This document shows positions 48,318 through 56,858 of a stretch of DNA of 64,000 nt, piece after piece. The position numbers and the translations under genes are program-made. Within the stretch, counting starts at the first letter, position 1. Every line of letters starts with the position of its first letter. Origin of the DNA: Actinacidiphila bryophytorum (GTDB lineage: Bacteria > Actinomycetota > Actinomycetes > Streptomycetales > Streptomycetaceae); assembly GCF_016916835.1 (NCBI RefSeq), contig NZ_JAFFIX010000001.1, forward strand, positions 620,001 through 684,000, written 5' to 3'. Under the pieces are notes generated by a model. It made no database searches, had not been told where the DNA came from, and saw only the letters and a list, made by a program, of their open reading frames with translations.

Positions 48318-49538
48318 TCAGCGGAAGACGCCGGTGTGGCCCAGCGAGTAGCGGCCGGGCTGCGGGTAGACGGCCAGGCCGTGCGGGCCCGCGCCGACCG
48401 GGATCTTGGCCAGGGTGCGGCCCGTGGCGGTGTCCAGGGCGTACACCTCCGCGTCGTAGCGCCCGGTCAGCCACAGCACCTTGCCGTCGGCGGAGACCCC
48501 GCCCATGTCGGGGCTTCCGCCGCCGGCGATGTGCCACTTGGTGACCAGCCTGCCGGTCGCGAAGTCCAGCAGCGACACCGAGCCCTCGCCGCGGTTGGTG
48601 ATGTAGAGGTACTTCGAGTCGCGGGACACGTACAGGCCGTGCGCGCCCTTGCCGGTGGGCAGCAGCACCGGCTTGGAAAAGGTGTCGCCGTTCATCGTCC
48701 ACACCCCGCCCGCGACCATGTCGGCGATGTACCAGGTGCTGCCGTCCGGCGAGATCTTCACGTCCTGCGGCATCGCCCCGTCCAGCGGCAGCTTCTGCTG
48801 GCCGACGACCTTCATGGCGGCGGTGTCGACCTTCAGCAGCTCGCCCGAGAACTCGCAGGAGACGATGAAGTAGCGGCCGTCGGGGGAGAAGTCGGCGTGG
48901 TTGACGCCGTAGCAGCTCACCGGCACGACCTTCCTGACCGCCATGGTGTGCGCGTCCCTGAAGACCAGCTGCCGGTCGAGCGAGGCCATCACGATCGCGT
49001 ATCTGCCGTTCGGCGTGAAGTACAGGTTGTACGGGTCGTGCACGTCGACCGGCTTGCCGACGTGCCCGTTGGCCGGGTCGATCGGGGTGAGGCTGTTGCC
49101 GACGTCGTTGTTGACCCACAGCGTCTTCAGGTCCCACGACGGCACCACGTGCTGCGGCTGCTGCCCCACCGGGATCGTCCTGACCACCTTGTACGTTTTC
49201 GGGTCGATCACCGACACCGTGTTGGACTCGGTGTTGGGCACATAGACCAGCGAAGGGAAGCCGCGGACCACCGGCGACAGCGCGTTCGGGCGGTCGGCCG
49301 CGTAGACGTCCTTCTGGTCCAGCAGCGGTGGCATCCCGGCCAGGCCCGGGTGCGCGGCGGCGGCCATCCGCTGCGTCCTCGCGGCGGCCGCCGCCGCTGC
49401 CGCCTGCGCCGCCACGGCGGCCACGGCAGGGGACGGGGCGGGCGAGCGGGTGCCGCTGTCGCCGCACCCGGCGGCCAGGACGGCGGTGACGGCGGCGGTG
49501 ACGGCGGCGCGGCGCAGGGGACTGAGGTGACGGCGCAT
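48318..49538 (-). CDS. YncE/YVTN beta-propeller lipoprotein
   Basis: A 406-residue lipoprotein with lipobox VLAAGC (Cys25) and an Ala-rich spacer. A seven-bladed YVTN-type propeller is seen from blades such as VYVPNTESNTVSVIDPKTYKV and VWTMNGDTFSKPVLLPTGKG. Such proteins bind surface or redox ligands; the exact role is unknown. The ATG overlaps the stop of the deacetylase-like gene (TGATG), so the two are one operon and probably act together at the cell surface. Confidence 0.88.
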   Translation of the reverse strand: MRRHLSPLRRAAVTAAVTAVLAAGCGDSGTRSPAPSPAVAAVAAQAAAAAAAARTQRMAAAAHPGLAGMPPLLDQKDVYAADRPNALSPVVRGFPSLVYVPNTESNTVSVIDPKTYKVVRTIPVGQQPQHVVPSWDLKTLWVNNDVGNSLTPIDPANGHVGKPVDVHDPYNLYFTPNGRYAIVMASLDRQLVFRDAHTMAVRKVVPVSCYGVNHADFSPDGRYFIVSCEFSGELLKVDTAAMKVVGQQKLPLDGAMPQDVKISPDGSTWYIADMVAGGVWTMNGDTFSKPVLLPTGKGAHGLYVSRDSKYLYITNRGEGSVSLLDFATGRLVTKWHIAGGGSPDMGGVSADGKVLWLTGRYDAEVYALDTATGRTLAKIPVGAGPHGLAVYPQPGRYSLGHTGVFR

Positions 49539-50335
49539 CAGGTCAGCAGCTCCGAGGTCGTGACCGCACGCAGACCGCGGCGGTTCAGGTCGTCGAGGAT
49601 CCCGGGCAGCGCGGCGACCGTGCCGGAGTGCCCGAAGTGCAGCGAGACCACCGACCCCGGTCCCGCCTTCGCGGCCACGGCGGAACGCACCGCCTCGGGG
49701 CCGGGGTCGGTGTAGTCCAGCGGGTCCACGTCGTACGCCAGCAGGTGCGGGTAGCCCGCCTTCTGTGCCAGCGACACCACCAGCGGGGTCGTCAGCCGGG
49801 CCTGCGACGCCCGGAACCAGCGCCCCGGCGACCCGGTCAGCTCCCGCAGCCTGCGGGCGCACCCCTCGATCTCCGCGGTGGCCGCATCCGCGTCCATCGA
49901 CCCGATGTCGCCGTGCGTCTGCGTGTGGTTCCCCAGCTCGTGCCCGCCCGCCAGCACCCGCGCGGCCAGCTGCGGATACGCGTCCAGCCAGTCCCCGACG
50001 GCCAGCACCGTCACCCGCGCGCCGAACCGCTCCACGGCGGTCAGCAGCGACTCGGCCATGGCGGGGTCGCCCTGGCCGTGGAAGGTCAGCGCCAGCTGCT
50101 GCTTCGTCCGCGGCCCGTGCTCGATCTGGTCGGGCAGCCCCGGCGGCAGCGGCGGCAGCGGTGCCACTGCCGTGGGGGTGCTCTGCGGGGTGCCCGCGCC
50201 CCCGGTCTGCGGCGCCCCCGCCGCGGGCGGCGGCATCGCGGGATCAGGACCCGCGGAGGCGGCCCTGCCGCCGGTGCAGCCGGACAGCAGCGCCTCGGAG
50301 GCGGTGACCTGGAGGAGGTTGCGGCGAGAGATCAT
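49538..50335 (-). CDS. Polysaccharide deacetylase-like (NodB) lipoprotein
   Basis: A 265-residue lipoprotein (lipobox LLSGC, Cys20; the twin-arginine-like SRRNLL precedes it) with a Pro/Ala linker and a NodB-fold domain. Motif 2 is present as HTQTH. Motif 1, normally TFDDG with the catalytic Asp and a metal Asp, reads TFHGQGD here, so classical deacetylase chemistry is unlikely or altered. The later motif LHFGHSG is kept. It is coupled to the YVTN-propeller gene. The ATG at 50335 begins the signal. Confidence 0.85.
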   Translation of the reverse strand: MISRRNLLQVTASEALLSGCTGGRAASAGPDPAMPPPAAGAPQTGGAGTPQSTPTAVAPLPPLPPGLPDQIEHGPRTKQQLALTFHGQGDPAMAESLLTAVERFGARVTVLAVGDWLDAYPQLAARVLAGGHELGNHTQTHGDIGSMDADAATAEIEGCARRLRELTGSPGRWFRASQARLTTPLVVSLAQKAGYPHLLAYDVDPLDYTDPGPEAVRSAVAAKAGPGSVVSLHFGHSGTVAALPGILDDLNRRGLRAVTTSELLT

Positions 50336-50606
50336 CGGCGCCACATTAGGGCGTAATGTCTGGTTTATCGTACCGGCGGGCCGGTCCGGTCCGACCCGTC
50401 CCCCCAATGCCACATCGCCAGGGGCGGTGCCCCTGCCATCATTGCTCCACCTCCCCCCGGTGTGGGGCTTCCCCCGTCCCGGGGGGTGTCTCCTCCGGAG
50501 GGTGCCATGCCCTTGCGCCGGGCGGCGTTTTCTGGGCCGCCTGGCCTGGGGTGGGTGCCTTAGCGCAGGGCGGTGCGTTTTTCGCTGGCCGCGATGGCGG
50601 CTTGCT

Positions 50607-50797
50607 TGCGCAGGGCGGTGAGCGTTTTTAGGGGCGCGGGGAACTGCGCGACCAGCCCCCACCGGGGGCGCGGGTCGTCACCGTCCGAAAGGGGCTGTTC
50701 GGTCCGTGCCGGACCACCGGCCGCGAGCGAAGCGAGATGGGGGCACCCCCAGGCGAAGCCCTGGGGGAGGGCTGGGTGCGCAGTTCCCCGCGCCCCT
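50607..50797. repeat. Large palindromic intergenic repeat, copy 5, with inserted mini-element
   Basis: Flank GCGCAGGGCGGTGAGCG (50604 on), left arm from 50631 (GGGGCGCGGGGAACTGCGCG), conserved core near 50694 and right arm ending near 50797. A 33-bp palindromic mini-element (50738-50770) interrupts the right half. The rest of 50336-50902 is short GC-rich sequence without a gene. Confidence 0.85.
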
Positions 50798-50902
50798 GAG
50801 GTGGTGGCGGTCCGTCGCCAGGTGGCGGTGGAGTGGGGGGCGGCACGCGCCCCTGGGGTGGTGGCGGTCCGTCGCCATGGGACGGTGAGTGGGGGAGTGG
50901 GG

Positions 50903-51610
50903 ATGCGGGAGCTGAGTTACCGGGGAGCCGTCGAACGGCTGGCGTTGGCCCAGAAGGGCGCCAAAGGCGTGTCGCTGTACTCGCGGTACGTGAACCGGCC
51001 GGTCGGGCGGGTGCTGGCCGCGGGGGCGTACCGTGCGGGGTTGACGCCCAACCAGGTGACGCTGCTGAGCGCAGCGCTCAGCGGTGCCGGGATCGCCACC
51101 GTGGCGGTCGCGGAACCGTCGTGGGGGGTCGCGGTCGCGGTCTATGCGGCCCTGGCGCTGGGGTTCGCCTTCGACTCCGCCGACGGGCAGCTCGCCCGGC
51201 TGCTGGGGGCGGGCGGCCCGGCAGGGGAGTGGCTGGACCACGTCGTGGACTGCGCGAAGATCACCGCGGTGCACGCGGCCGTGCTGATCACCTTCTACCG
51301 GCACTTCGCCCTGCCGGGCGACACCTGGCTCCTGCTGCCGCTCGGCTTCCAGCTGGCCGCCGTCATGATCTTCTTCGGCGGCCTGCTGACCGACAAGCTC
51401 AAGCCGAAGGCGCCGCCCGGGGCGGCGGCACCGTCACGGGTGCGGGCCGTGGCGCTGCTCCCCGTCGACTACGGGGTCTTCTGCGCGGTCTTCCTGCTGC
51501 TGGGCAGCCAGGACGCCTTCCGCTACGGCTATCTCGCCCTCTTCTGCGTGCACGCCGTCTTCCTGGCCGCTTTTCTGGCCAAGTGGTTCAGAGAGCTTCG
51601 GAGGGTCTGA
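50903..51610 (+). CDS. CDP-alcohol phosphatidyltransferase family protein
   Basis: A 235-residue membrane enzyme with about six segments. The CDP-alcohol motif D-x2-DG-x2-AR-x8-G-x3-D-x3-D is complete in DSADGQLAR...GEWLDHVVD (about residues 91-113), so it should be catalytically active. It transfers a phospho-alcohol from a CDP-alcohol donor at the membrane. Start 50903 has GGGGAG upstream. It converges with a cytidylyltransferase gene, a 23-base tail overlap, which could supply a CDP-activated substrate for it. It opens the exopolysaccharide region. Confidence 0.9.
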   Translation: MRELSYRGAVERLALAQKGAKGVSLYSRYVNRPVGRVLAAGAYRAGLTPNQVTLLSAALSGAGIATVAVAEPSWGVAVAVYAALALGFAFDSADGQLARLLGAGGPAGEWLDHVVDCAKITAVHAAVLITFYRHFALPGDTWLLLPLGFQLAAVMIFFGGLLTDKLKPKAPPGAAAPSRVRAVALLPVDYGVFCAVFLLLGSQDAFRYGYLALFCVHAVFLAAFLAKWFRELRRV

Positions 51611-52049
51611 CCTGGTCGGCCAGTACGTCGAGTGCCCGGCGCAGCTGGGTGCTCGACGTGTGCACCGTGTAGGGGAAGTAGACGATCTCCACGCCGACTT
51701 CGGCGAAGTCCCGCTCCAGGCGCGCACCCTTGTCGGTGCCGCGCCAGTCGTCGCCCTTGAACAGCACGTCGAACCTGACCTGCCGCCAGGTCTCCACCTT
51801 GTCCGGCACCGTCTCCACGAAGGCGGCGTCCACGAAGCGCACGCTGCGGACGATCTCCAGGCGCTCCACGAGCGGCACCACCGGGGCGCGGCCCTTGGCG
51901 AGTTGGGCCATCTCGTCGGAGACGACGCCGGCCACCAGGTAGTCGCACTGGCTGCGGGCGTGCCGCAGGATGTTGAGGTGCCCGACGTGGAAGAGGTCGT
52001 AGACCCCTGGTGCGTAGCCGACCCGGTGCGTACCGATCCGCTGTGTCAT
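51588..52049 (-). CDS. Glycerol-3-phosphate cytidylyltransferase-like nucleotidyltransferase
   Basis: A 153-residue nucleotidyltransferase (TagD/ECT type). The HxGH motif is in GVYDLFHVGHLNILRHA, and the RSxxxS/T-like segment is VHTSSTQLRR. The FKGDDW signature resembles glycerol-phosphate and ethanolamine-phosphate cytidylyltransferases. It would make a CDP-alcohol for wall or capsule polymers. The ATG is at 52049. Its end overlaps the convergent CDP-alcohol transferase gene, and it is divergent from the first glycosyltransferase gene. Confidence 0.9.
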   Translation of the reverse strand: MTQRIGTHRVGYAPGVYDLFHVGHLNILRHARSQCDYLVAGVVSDEMAQLAKGRAPVVPLVERLEIVRSVRFVDAAFVETVPDKVETWRQVRFDVLFKGDDWRGTDKGARLERDFAEVGVEIVYFPYTVHTSSTQLRRALDVLADQVRPSEAL

Positions 52050-52145
52050 GACACGACCCCCCAGTCGCACGGAAATCCGTACAACGCTCCCCGGCGTTGC
52101 GGAGTCTCAGACGATAGCCGGGCGGCCGTGCGGTCAAGCGGCGAT

Positions 52146-52169
52146 TTGCCAAAGTCCAACGCTTGGCAA
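52146..52169. promoter_or_regulatory. Inverted repeat in the divergent exopolysaccharide promoter region
   Basis: TTGCCAA-N10-TTGGCAA (52146-52152 and 52163-52169) lies in the 203-base region between the cytidylyltransferase and glycosyltransferase genes. A −10-like TAGTGT follows at 52198-52203. It is a candidate operator for both. Confidence 0.5.
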
Positions 52170-52252
52170 GACCGGGCGTGATGCCCCGGTGAACGGCTAG
52201 TGTGGGCAGTTGTTCGTCTGTGGGTTGTTCGTCTGGGGGGAAGGAACACGCC

Positions 52253-53545
52253 GTGGCCGGTTCCGGCACGCGCCGCCGACTGCTGCTGGTCTCCACCAAC
52301 TACGCGCCCGAGCACGCCGGAATCGGCCCCTACGCCACGCAGATCGCCGAGCACTGGGCGGCGGGCGGCGACGAGGTGCACGTGCTCGCCGGGATGCCGC
52401 ACTATCCGGCGTGGCGGGTCGACCCGGCCTATGCGGGGGTGTGGCGTACGGAGGAGGAGCGCGCCGGGGTGCGGGTGCACCGGCGGCGCCACACGGTGCC
52501 GCCGCGGCAGACCGCGGTGCGCCGGGCGCTGTTCGAGGCGTCGGTGCTCGGGCACGGCCTGTACGCGCCGCCCGCGATGGGCAGGCCCGACGCGGTCGTC
52601 GCCCAACTCCCCAGCCTGGCGGGCGGGATACTCGGCGCCCGGCTGGCCCGCCGCCACCGCGTGCCGTATGTGCCGGTGGTGCAGGACCTGATGGGCGCGG
52701 CGGCCCGGCAGAGCGGGATACGCGGCGGCGGCCGGGTCGCCGCGGCGGCCGGTGCGGCCGAGTCGTACGCCCTGCGCAGGGCCACCCTGGTCGGGGTGAT
52801 CCACGAGACGTTCGTCCCCAAGGTCGCCGCGCTCGGGGTGCCGGAGGAGCGGATACGCCTGGTGCCCAACTGGTCGCATGTGCGCAGCCCTTCCCGTCCC
52901 CGGGAGGAGATGCGCGCCCGGCTGGGCTGGCGGGAGGGGCGCACGGTGCTGCTGCACTCGGGCAACATGGGCCTCAAGCAGGGGCTGGACGTCCTGGTGG
53001 AGGCCGCCAGGCTCGACCCGGAGGTGCAGGTCGTGCTGATGGGCGACGGCAACCAGCGCGCGCAGCTGCGGGAGCTGGCGGGCAACCTGCCCAACCTGCA
53101 CTTCGCGCCGCCCGCCGACGACGCGGACTTCCCCGACGTGCTGGCCGCCGCCGACGTCCTGGTGGTCACCCAGCGGGCGTCGGTGCTGGACATGAGCATC
53201 CCGTCCAAGCTCACCTCCTACTTCGCCGCGGGCCGCCCGGTGCTCGCCTCGGTCGCGGCGGCCGGCGGCACCGCCGCGGAGGTCGAGCGCTCCGGCGCCG
53301 GAGTCGTCGTCGCCCCCGAGGACCCGCGCGCCCTGCTGGACGCGGTGCGCGCACTGGCCGATGATCCTGACAGGGCCGACGCGCTGGGGGCGCGCGGACC
53401 GGTCTACGTACGCGACCACCTCAGCCGGGACGCGGGCCTGGCGCGGATCGACGCGCTGCTCGCCGAAGCGCTGGGCGAACAGCCGCGCCGGGCGGACGCG
53501 GGCGGGCCGGGGGCCGGGGAAGACGAGGGGGCGAAGGCCAAGTGA
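52253..53545 (+). CDS. Glycosyltransferase family 4 (WcaI-like)
   Basis: A 430-residue GT-B enzyme. The N-terminal domain begins LLLVSTNYAPEHAGIGPYATQ, as in WcaI/fucosyltransferase-like GT4 proteins. The donor-binding half shows LLHSGNMGLKQGLDVLVEA and PSKLTSYFAAGRPVLAS. The GTG at 52253 follows AAGGAA. It is the first gene of a coupled set: its end overlaps the Wzz-like gene by 4 bases. It probably adds one sugar to the lipid-linked repeat unit. Confidence 0.92.
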   Translation: MAGSGTRRRLLLVSTNYAPEHAGIGPYATQIAEHWAAGGDEVHVLAGMPHYPAWRVDPAYAGVWRTEEERAGVRVHRRRHTVPPRQTAVRRALFEASVLGHGLYAPPAMGRPDAVVAQLPSLAGGILGARLARRHRVPYVPVVQDLMGAAARQSGIRGGGRVAAAAGAAESYALRRATLVGVIHETFVPKVAALGVPEERIRLVPNWSHVRSPSRPREEMRARLGWREGRTVLLHSGNMGLKQGLDVLVEAARLDPEVQVVLMGDGNQRAQLRELAGNLPNLHFAPPADDADFPDVLAAADVLVVTQRASVLDMSIPSKLTSYFAAGRPVLASVAAAGGTAAEVERSGAGVVVAPEDPRALLDAVRALADDPDRADALGARGPVYVRDHLSRDAGLARIDALLAEALGEQPRRADAGGPGAGEDEGAKAK

Positions 53546-55221
53546 CCGACGTGACGCGGGCGGAGCAGCCGTCGCAGGACGAACCCGACCTGCTGCGCGA
53601 CCAGTTCAAGCAGCTGGTCCGCTACCGGGCGCTGCTGGTGGCCGGGGTGCTCGTCGGCCTGCTCGGCGGCGCCTACCTCGCCTTCAGCGGCGCCGACTCG
53701 TACACCGCCACCAGCGAGGTGCGGGTCAGGGCCGCCATAGAGGACCCGTTCGTGGCCGGGGCCACCGCCGACAAGAACATCGACATCGGCACCGAGCGGC
53801 AGAGCGCGCTGAGCAGCACCGTCGCCGACGCGGCGGCGAAGACCGCGGGGGCGCAGGTCGCCACCATGTCCAGGTGCCTGCAGGTGACCAACCCGCCCAA
53901 CACGCTGGTGCTGCGCTTCACCTGTACCGCGGGCACCGCACAGCACGCGGCGGACTGGGTCAACGCCTTCACGAAGGCCTACTTGGACGACCGGCAGGCG
54001 CAGACCAGGGCCACCGTCGCCCGGATGGTGGCCAGTTACCAGTCGCAGCTGGAGCCGATGGTCACCCAGCGCAACGATCTGCTGGACCAGATCGCCCGCG
54101 CCAAGAGCAGCCAGGTCGTCGGCACCCTGGTCTCCTCGCAGACCAACCTGCTCAGCCGGATCACCGAACTCAACGGCGACATCAGCGGGTTGCGCGCCCT
54201 GGACACCACGCCCGGCGTCGTCATCAAGCCCGGCGTCGCGCCCTCCGCGCCCTCGGGACCCGGGCTGCCGATGATGCTCGGCCTCGGCCTCGGGGTCGGT
54301 ATCGCGCTCGGCCTGCTGTTCGCCTGGGTGCGGCTGGTCTTCGACCCGACCGTGCGCAGTGACGCCGAGGTCACCCGCGCCCTGGGCGCCCCCGTGCTCG
54401 GCACCCTGCCCCGGCTGCGCGGCAGGGCCGCGGCGGGCGGACCCGGCGGGAGCCTGCTCGCGGGCGGGCGCGGCGACGGCCGGCTCGCCGAGGAGTACCG
54501 GGCCGTCGCCTTCCGGCTCACCCACGACAAGCGCTTCTCCGAGCGGCGCAGGCTGCTGGTCGTCGCCCCGCGCGGCACCGGCGAGACGCCCGCGGCCGTC
54601 GCGGTCAACCTGGCCGCGTCCTTCGCCGAGATGGGCATGGAGGTGCTGCTGGTCGAGGCCGACCTGCGCACCCCCGCACTGTCGGCCCGGCTGCGCACCG
54701 CGGACGGCGCCAGGCCCGGCTGGGCCAGGACGCCGGGACTGGGCGAGGGCGGCTGGCCCGCGGGGCTGCAAGTGCCCATCGACGCGGGGGAGTCCGGCTC
54801 CTTCGACCTGGTGCCCGGCCGCCGGGTGCGCAACGTGGCCCGTGCGCTGACGTCCGCGCCCGCGGGGCGGCTGTTCGCCGAGGCCGACGAGCCCGGCTCC
54901 GTCGTCGTCGTCCTCGCGCCGCCCGTCCTGGGGTACGCCGACGCCATCGCGCTCGCCGACCGCGTCGACGGCGTCGTGGTGGTGTGCGACCCGCGGGCCG
55001 TGCACCGCGCCGACCTCGAACGCGTCCACGAACTCGTCGACGCGGCAGGCGCCGCGGTGCTCGGCGTCGTCCTGCACCCGGCGGAACCCGGCACCCGGCG
55101 CCGCTTCGGCCTGGGCCGCCCCGCCCGCCCGGCACGGCAGGCCGCACCGGCCGACCGGCGCGACGGCGACCTCCCGCAGGAAGCAGCCCCCGCCTCCCCG
55201 GAGCGCCACCCGGTCCCTTGA
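53542..55221 (+). CDS. Wzz/BY-kinase-like chain-length protein with dead P-loop
   Basis: A 559-residue fusion. A Wzz domain (about 15-255) has membrane segments near 30-48 and 238-258 around an extracellular helical part. A cytoplasmic CpsD/BY-kinase-like domain follows (about 310-520). The Walker A reads PRGTGETPAA with Glu348 where Lys is required. Walker A' is LLVEADLRTP (first Asp is Glu), and Walker B is VVVLAPPVLG (Asp lost). ATP hydrolysis is therefore unlikely and no Tyr cluster is seen. It probably sets polymer length structurally. GTG start overlapping the glycosyltransferase. Confidence 0.9.
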   Translation: MTDVTRAEQPSQDEPDLLRDQFKQLVRYRALLVAGVLVGLLGGAYLAFSGADSYTATSEVRVRAAIEDPFVAGATADKNIDIGTERQSALSSTVADAAAKTAGAQVATMSRCLQVTNPPNTLVLRFTCTAGTAQHAADWVNAFTKAYLDDRQAQTRATVARMVASYQSQLEPMVTQRNDLLDQIARAKSSQVVGTLVSSQTNLLSRITELNGDISGLRALDTTPGVVIKPGVAPSAPSGPGLPMMLGLGLGVGIALGLLFAWVRLVFDPTVRSDAEVTRALGAPVLGTLPRLRGRAAAGGPGGSLLAGGRGDGRLAEEYRAVAFRLTHDKRFSERRRLLVVAPRGTGETPAAVAVNLAASFAEMGMEVLLVEADLRTPALSARLRTADGARPGWARTPGLGEGGWPAGLQVPIDAGESGSFDLVPGRRVRNVARALTSAPAGRLFAEADEPGSVVVVLAPPVLGYADAIALADRVDGVVVVCDPRAVHRADLERVHELVDAAGAAVLGVVLHPAEPGTRRRFGLGRPARPARQAAPADRRDGDLPQEAAPASPERHPVP

Positions 55222-56858
55222 CCGGCCCCGCCCCGCGGCACACCACCGCGGCCGGGGCCGCCCCGCAAACCGCGCAGACCAGCGCGGCCGATGTGCCATG
55301 CCCCCGTACGGTGTCGAGCCGTACGCCGAGTCCGGCGGCGGACGGCGACCGGCAAGGCGACGGCGTGCGCCCGCTCGCCGCGGACGCGCACACGGCGTCT
55401 GGCAGCACGCCGGGCGACCTGGTGTCGGGCCGTACGCCGAGTCCGGTGCCAGGCGGCGGTGTGCGCCCGCCCGCTGCGGACGCGCACACGGCGTCGGGTA
55501 CCACGCCGGGCGACCCTACCGGCGCCGGGCCCGGCACGTACGGGCCTGCGCCGGACGGCAGCACCGCCCCCGGTGCCGAGGCCGGCGGCCTCGGGACCAA
55601 GGCCGCCATCGCCAGCTCCGTCGCCGACCAGGGAGTGGCCGCCTTCACCAACATCGTCGTCCTGGTCGTCGCCGCCCGGCTGTCGAGCGCCGCGGGCTTC
55701 GCGGTGTTCTCGATGGTCTACATGATCTTCACGGTTCTGCTCGGCGTCGGCGTGTCCTACGTCGGCCAGGCGCTGGTCCTGGAACGCGGCACCGAGCGCG
55801 TACGGTCCGCCTGCCGGTCCGCCGCCGCCTTCACCGCCGCCGCCTCCACCGCGATCGGCCTGGCCATGGCCGCCTGCCTCGCCTTCGTGGACGGCGCGAC
55901 CGCCCACGGGCTCGCCGTCCTGGGCCTGGTCCTGCCGATCGTGCTCACCCAGGACGGCCTGCGCTACTGCTTCTCCGCGCTGCGGCTGCCGCACTACGCC
56001 CTGGCCGGCGACACCCTGCGGCTGCTCGTCGCGGTGCCCGCGCTGGCCGTGCAGCCGCACGGGGCGGGGCCGCAGCGGCTGGTCGCGGTGTGGGGCCTGT
56101 CCGCGCTGCCCGCGCTGCTGGTGGCCGCGGGGCTGCTGCGGCCGCACGTCAAGGGCGCACCGCTGGACCTGCGCAAGTTCGTCCGCCGCGGGCACCTCGG
56201 GCAGCGCTTCGTGGTCGAGTTCGGCGTCGGCAACGCCACCAGCCAGCTCGCCGTGGTCGGCCTCGGCCTGTTCGCCGCGCCCCTCGCGGTCGGCGCCCTG
56301 CGCGGCGCCACCACCCTCTTCGGCCCGATGAACGTGCTGTTCAACTCGGCCACCGCCTTCGGGCCGCCGCTGCTGAACCGGGTACGCGGCACCGACAGCA
56401 AGGTCCGCGCCACCGCCGTGCTGGCCGTCACGCTCGCCTGGGTCGCCGCGGTCTGGACGATCGTGCTGATGCTGCTCCCCGACGGTGCGGGCCGGCAGCT
56501 CCTCGGCGACACCTGGGGCGCCTCCTCCGCCCTGCTCGCCGCGTCCGGCAGCCAGTACGCGGGCATCGCGCTGGGCACCAGCGCCCTGCTCACCCTGCGG
56601 GTGCTGCAGCCCAGGGCGACGCTGCCCATCCAGGTCGCCTTCTCGCTCGCCTCGGTCGCCTTCATGCTCGGCGGCTACCGCATCGACGGCGTCTACGGCG
56701 CCGCCTGGGGCCTGTGCCTGGGCTCCGCCCTCAAGGCCGCCGCACTGTGGCTGCGGATCGCCGCCGTACGCCGCCGCCCGGCTCCCGCGGACGACCAGCA
56801 GGCGCCGGGCGGCACCGGCGAGGCCGTCACCGCAGGATCTTCCGCCGGTCCTCGCTGA
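55218..56858 (+). CDS. Polysaccharide flippase (Wzx/MATE-like)
   Basis: From the TTG at 55218, which overlaps the previous stop by 4 bases, the protein has 546 residues. The first 120 are disordered with a near-duplicate unit (GVRPLAADAHTASG and GVRPPAADAHTASG). The rest has about 12 to 14 membrane segments starting at GTKAAIASSVADQGVAAFTN, as in oligosaccharide-lipid flippases. It would move lipid-linked repeat units across the membrane. The true start could lie further inside. Its 3' end overlaps the convergent polymerase gene by 32 bases. Confidence 0.85.
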   Translation: MTGPAPRHTTAAGAAPQTAQTSAADVPCPRTVSSRTPSPAADGDRQGDGVRPLAADAHTASGSTPGDLVSGRTPSPVPGGGVRPPAADAHTASGTTPGDPTGAGPGTYGPAPDGSTAPGAEAGGLGTKAAIASSVADQGVAAFTNIVVLVVAARLSSAAGFAVFSMVYMIFTVLLGVGVSYVGQALVLERGTERVRSACRSAAAFTAAASTAIGLAMAACLAFVDGATAHGLAVLGLVLPIVLTQDGLRYCFSALRLPHYALAGDTLRLLVAVPALAVQPHGAGPQRLVAVWGLSALPALLVAAGLLRPHVKGAPLDLRKFVRRGHLGQRFVVEFGVGNATSQLAVVGLGLFAAPLAVGALRGATTLFGPMNVLFNSATAFGPPLLNRVRGTDSKVRATAVLAVTLAWVAAVWTIVLMLLPDGAGRQLLGDTWGASSALLAASGSQYAGIALGTSALLTLRVLQPRATLPIQVAFSLASVAFMLGGYRIDGVYGAAWGLCLGSALKAAALWLRIAAVRRRPAPADDQQAPGGTGEAVTAGSSAGPR

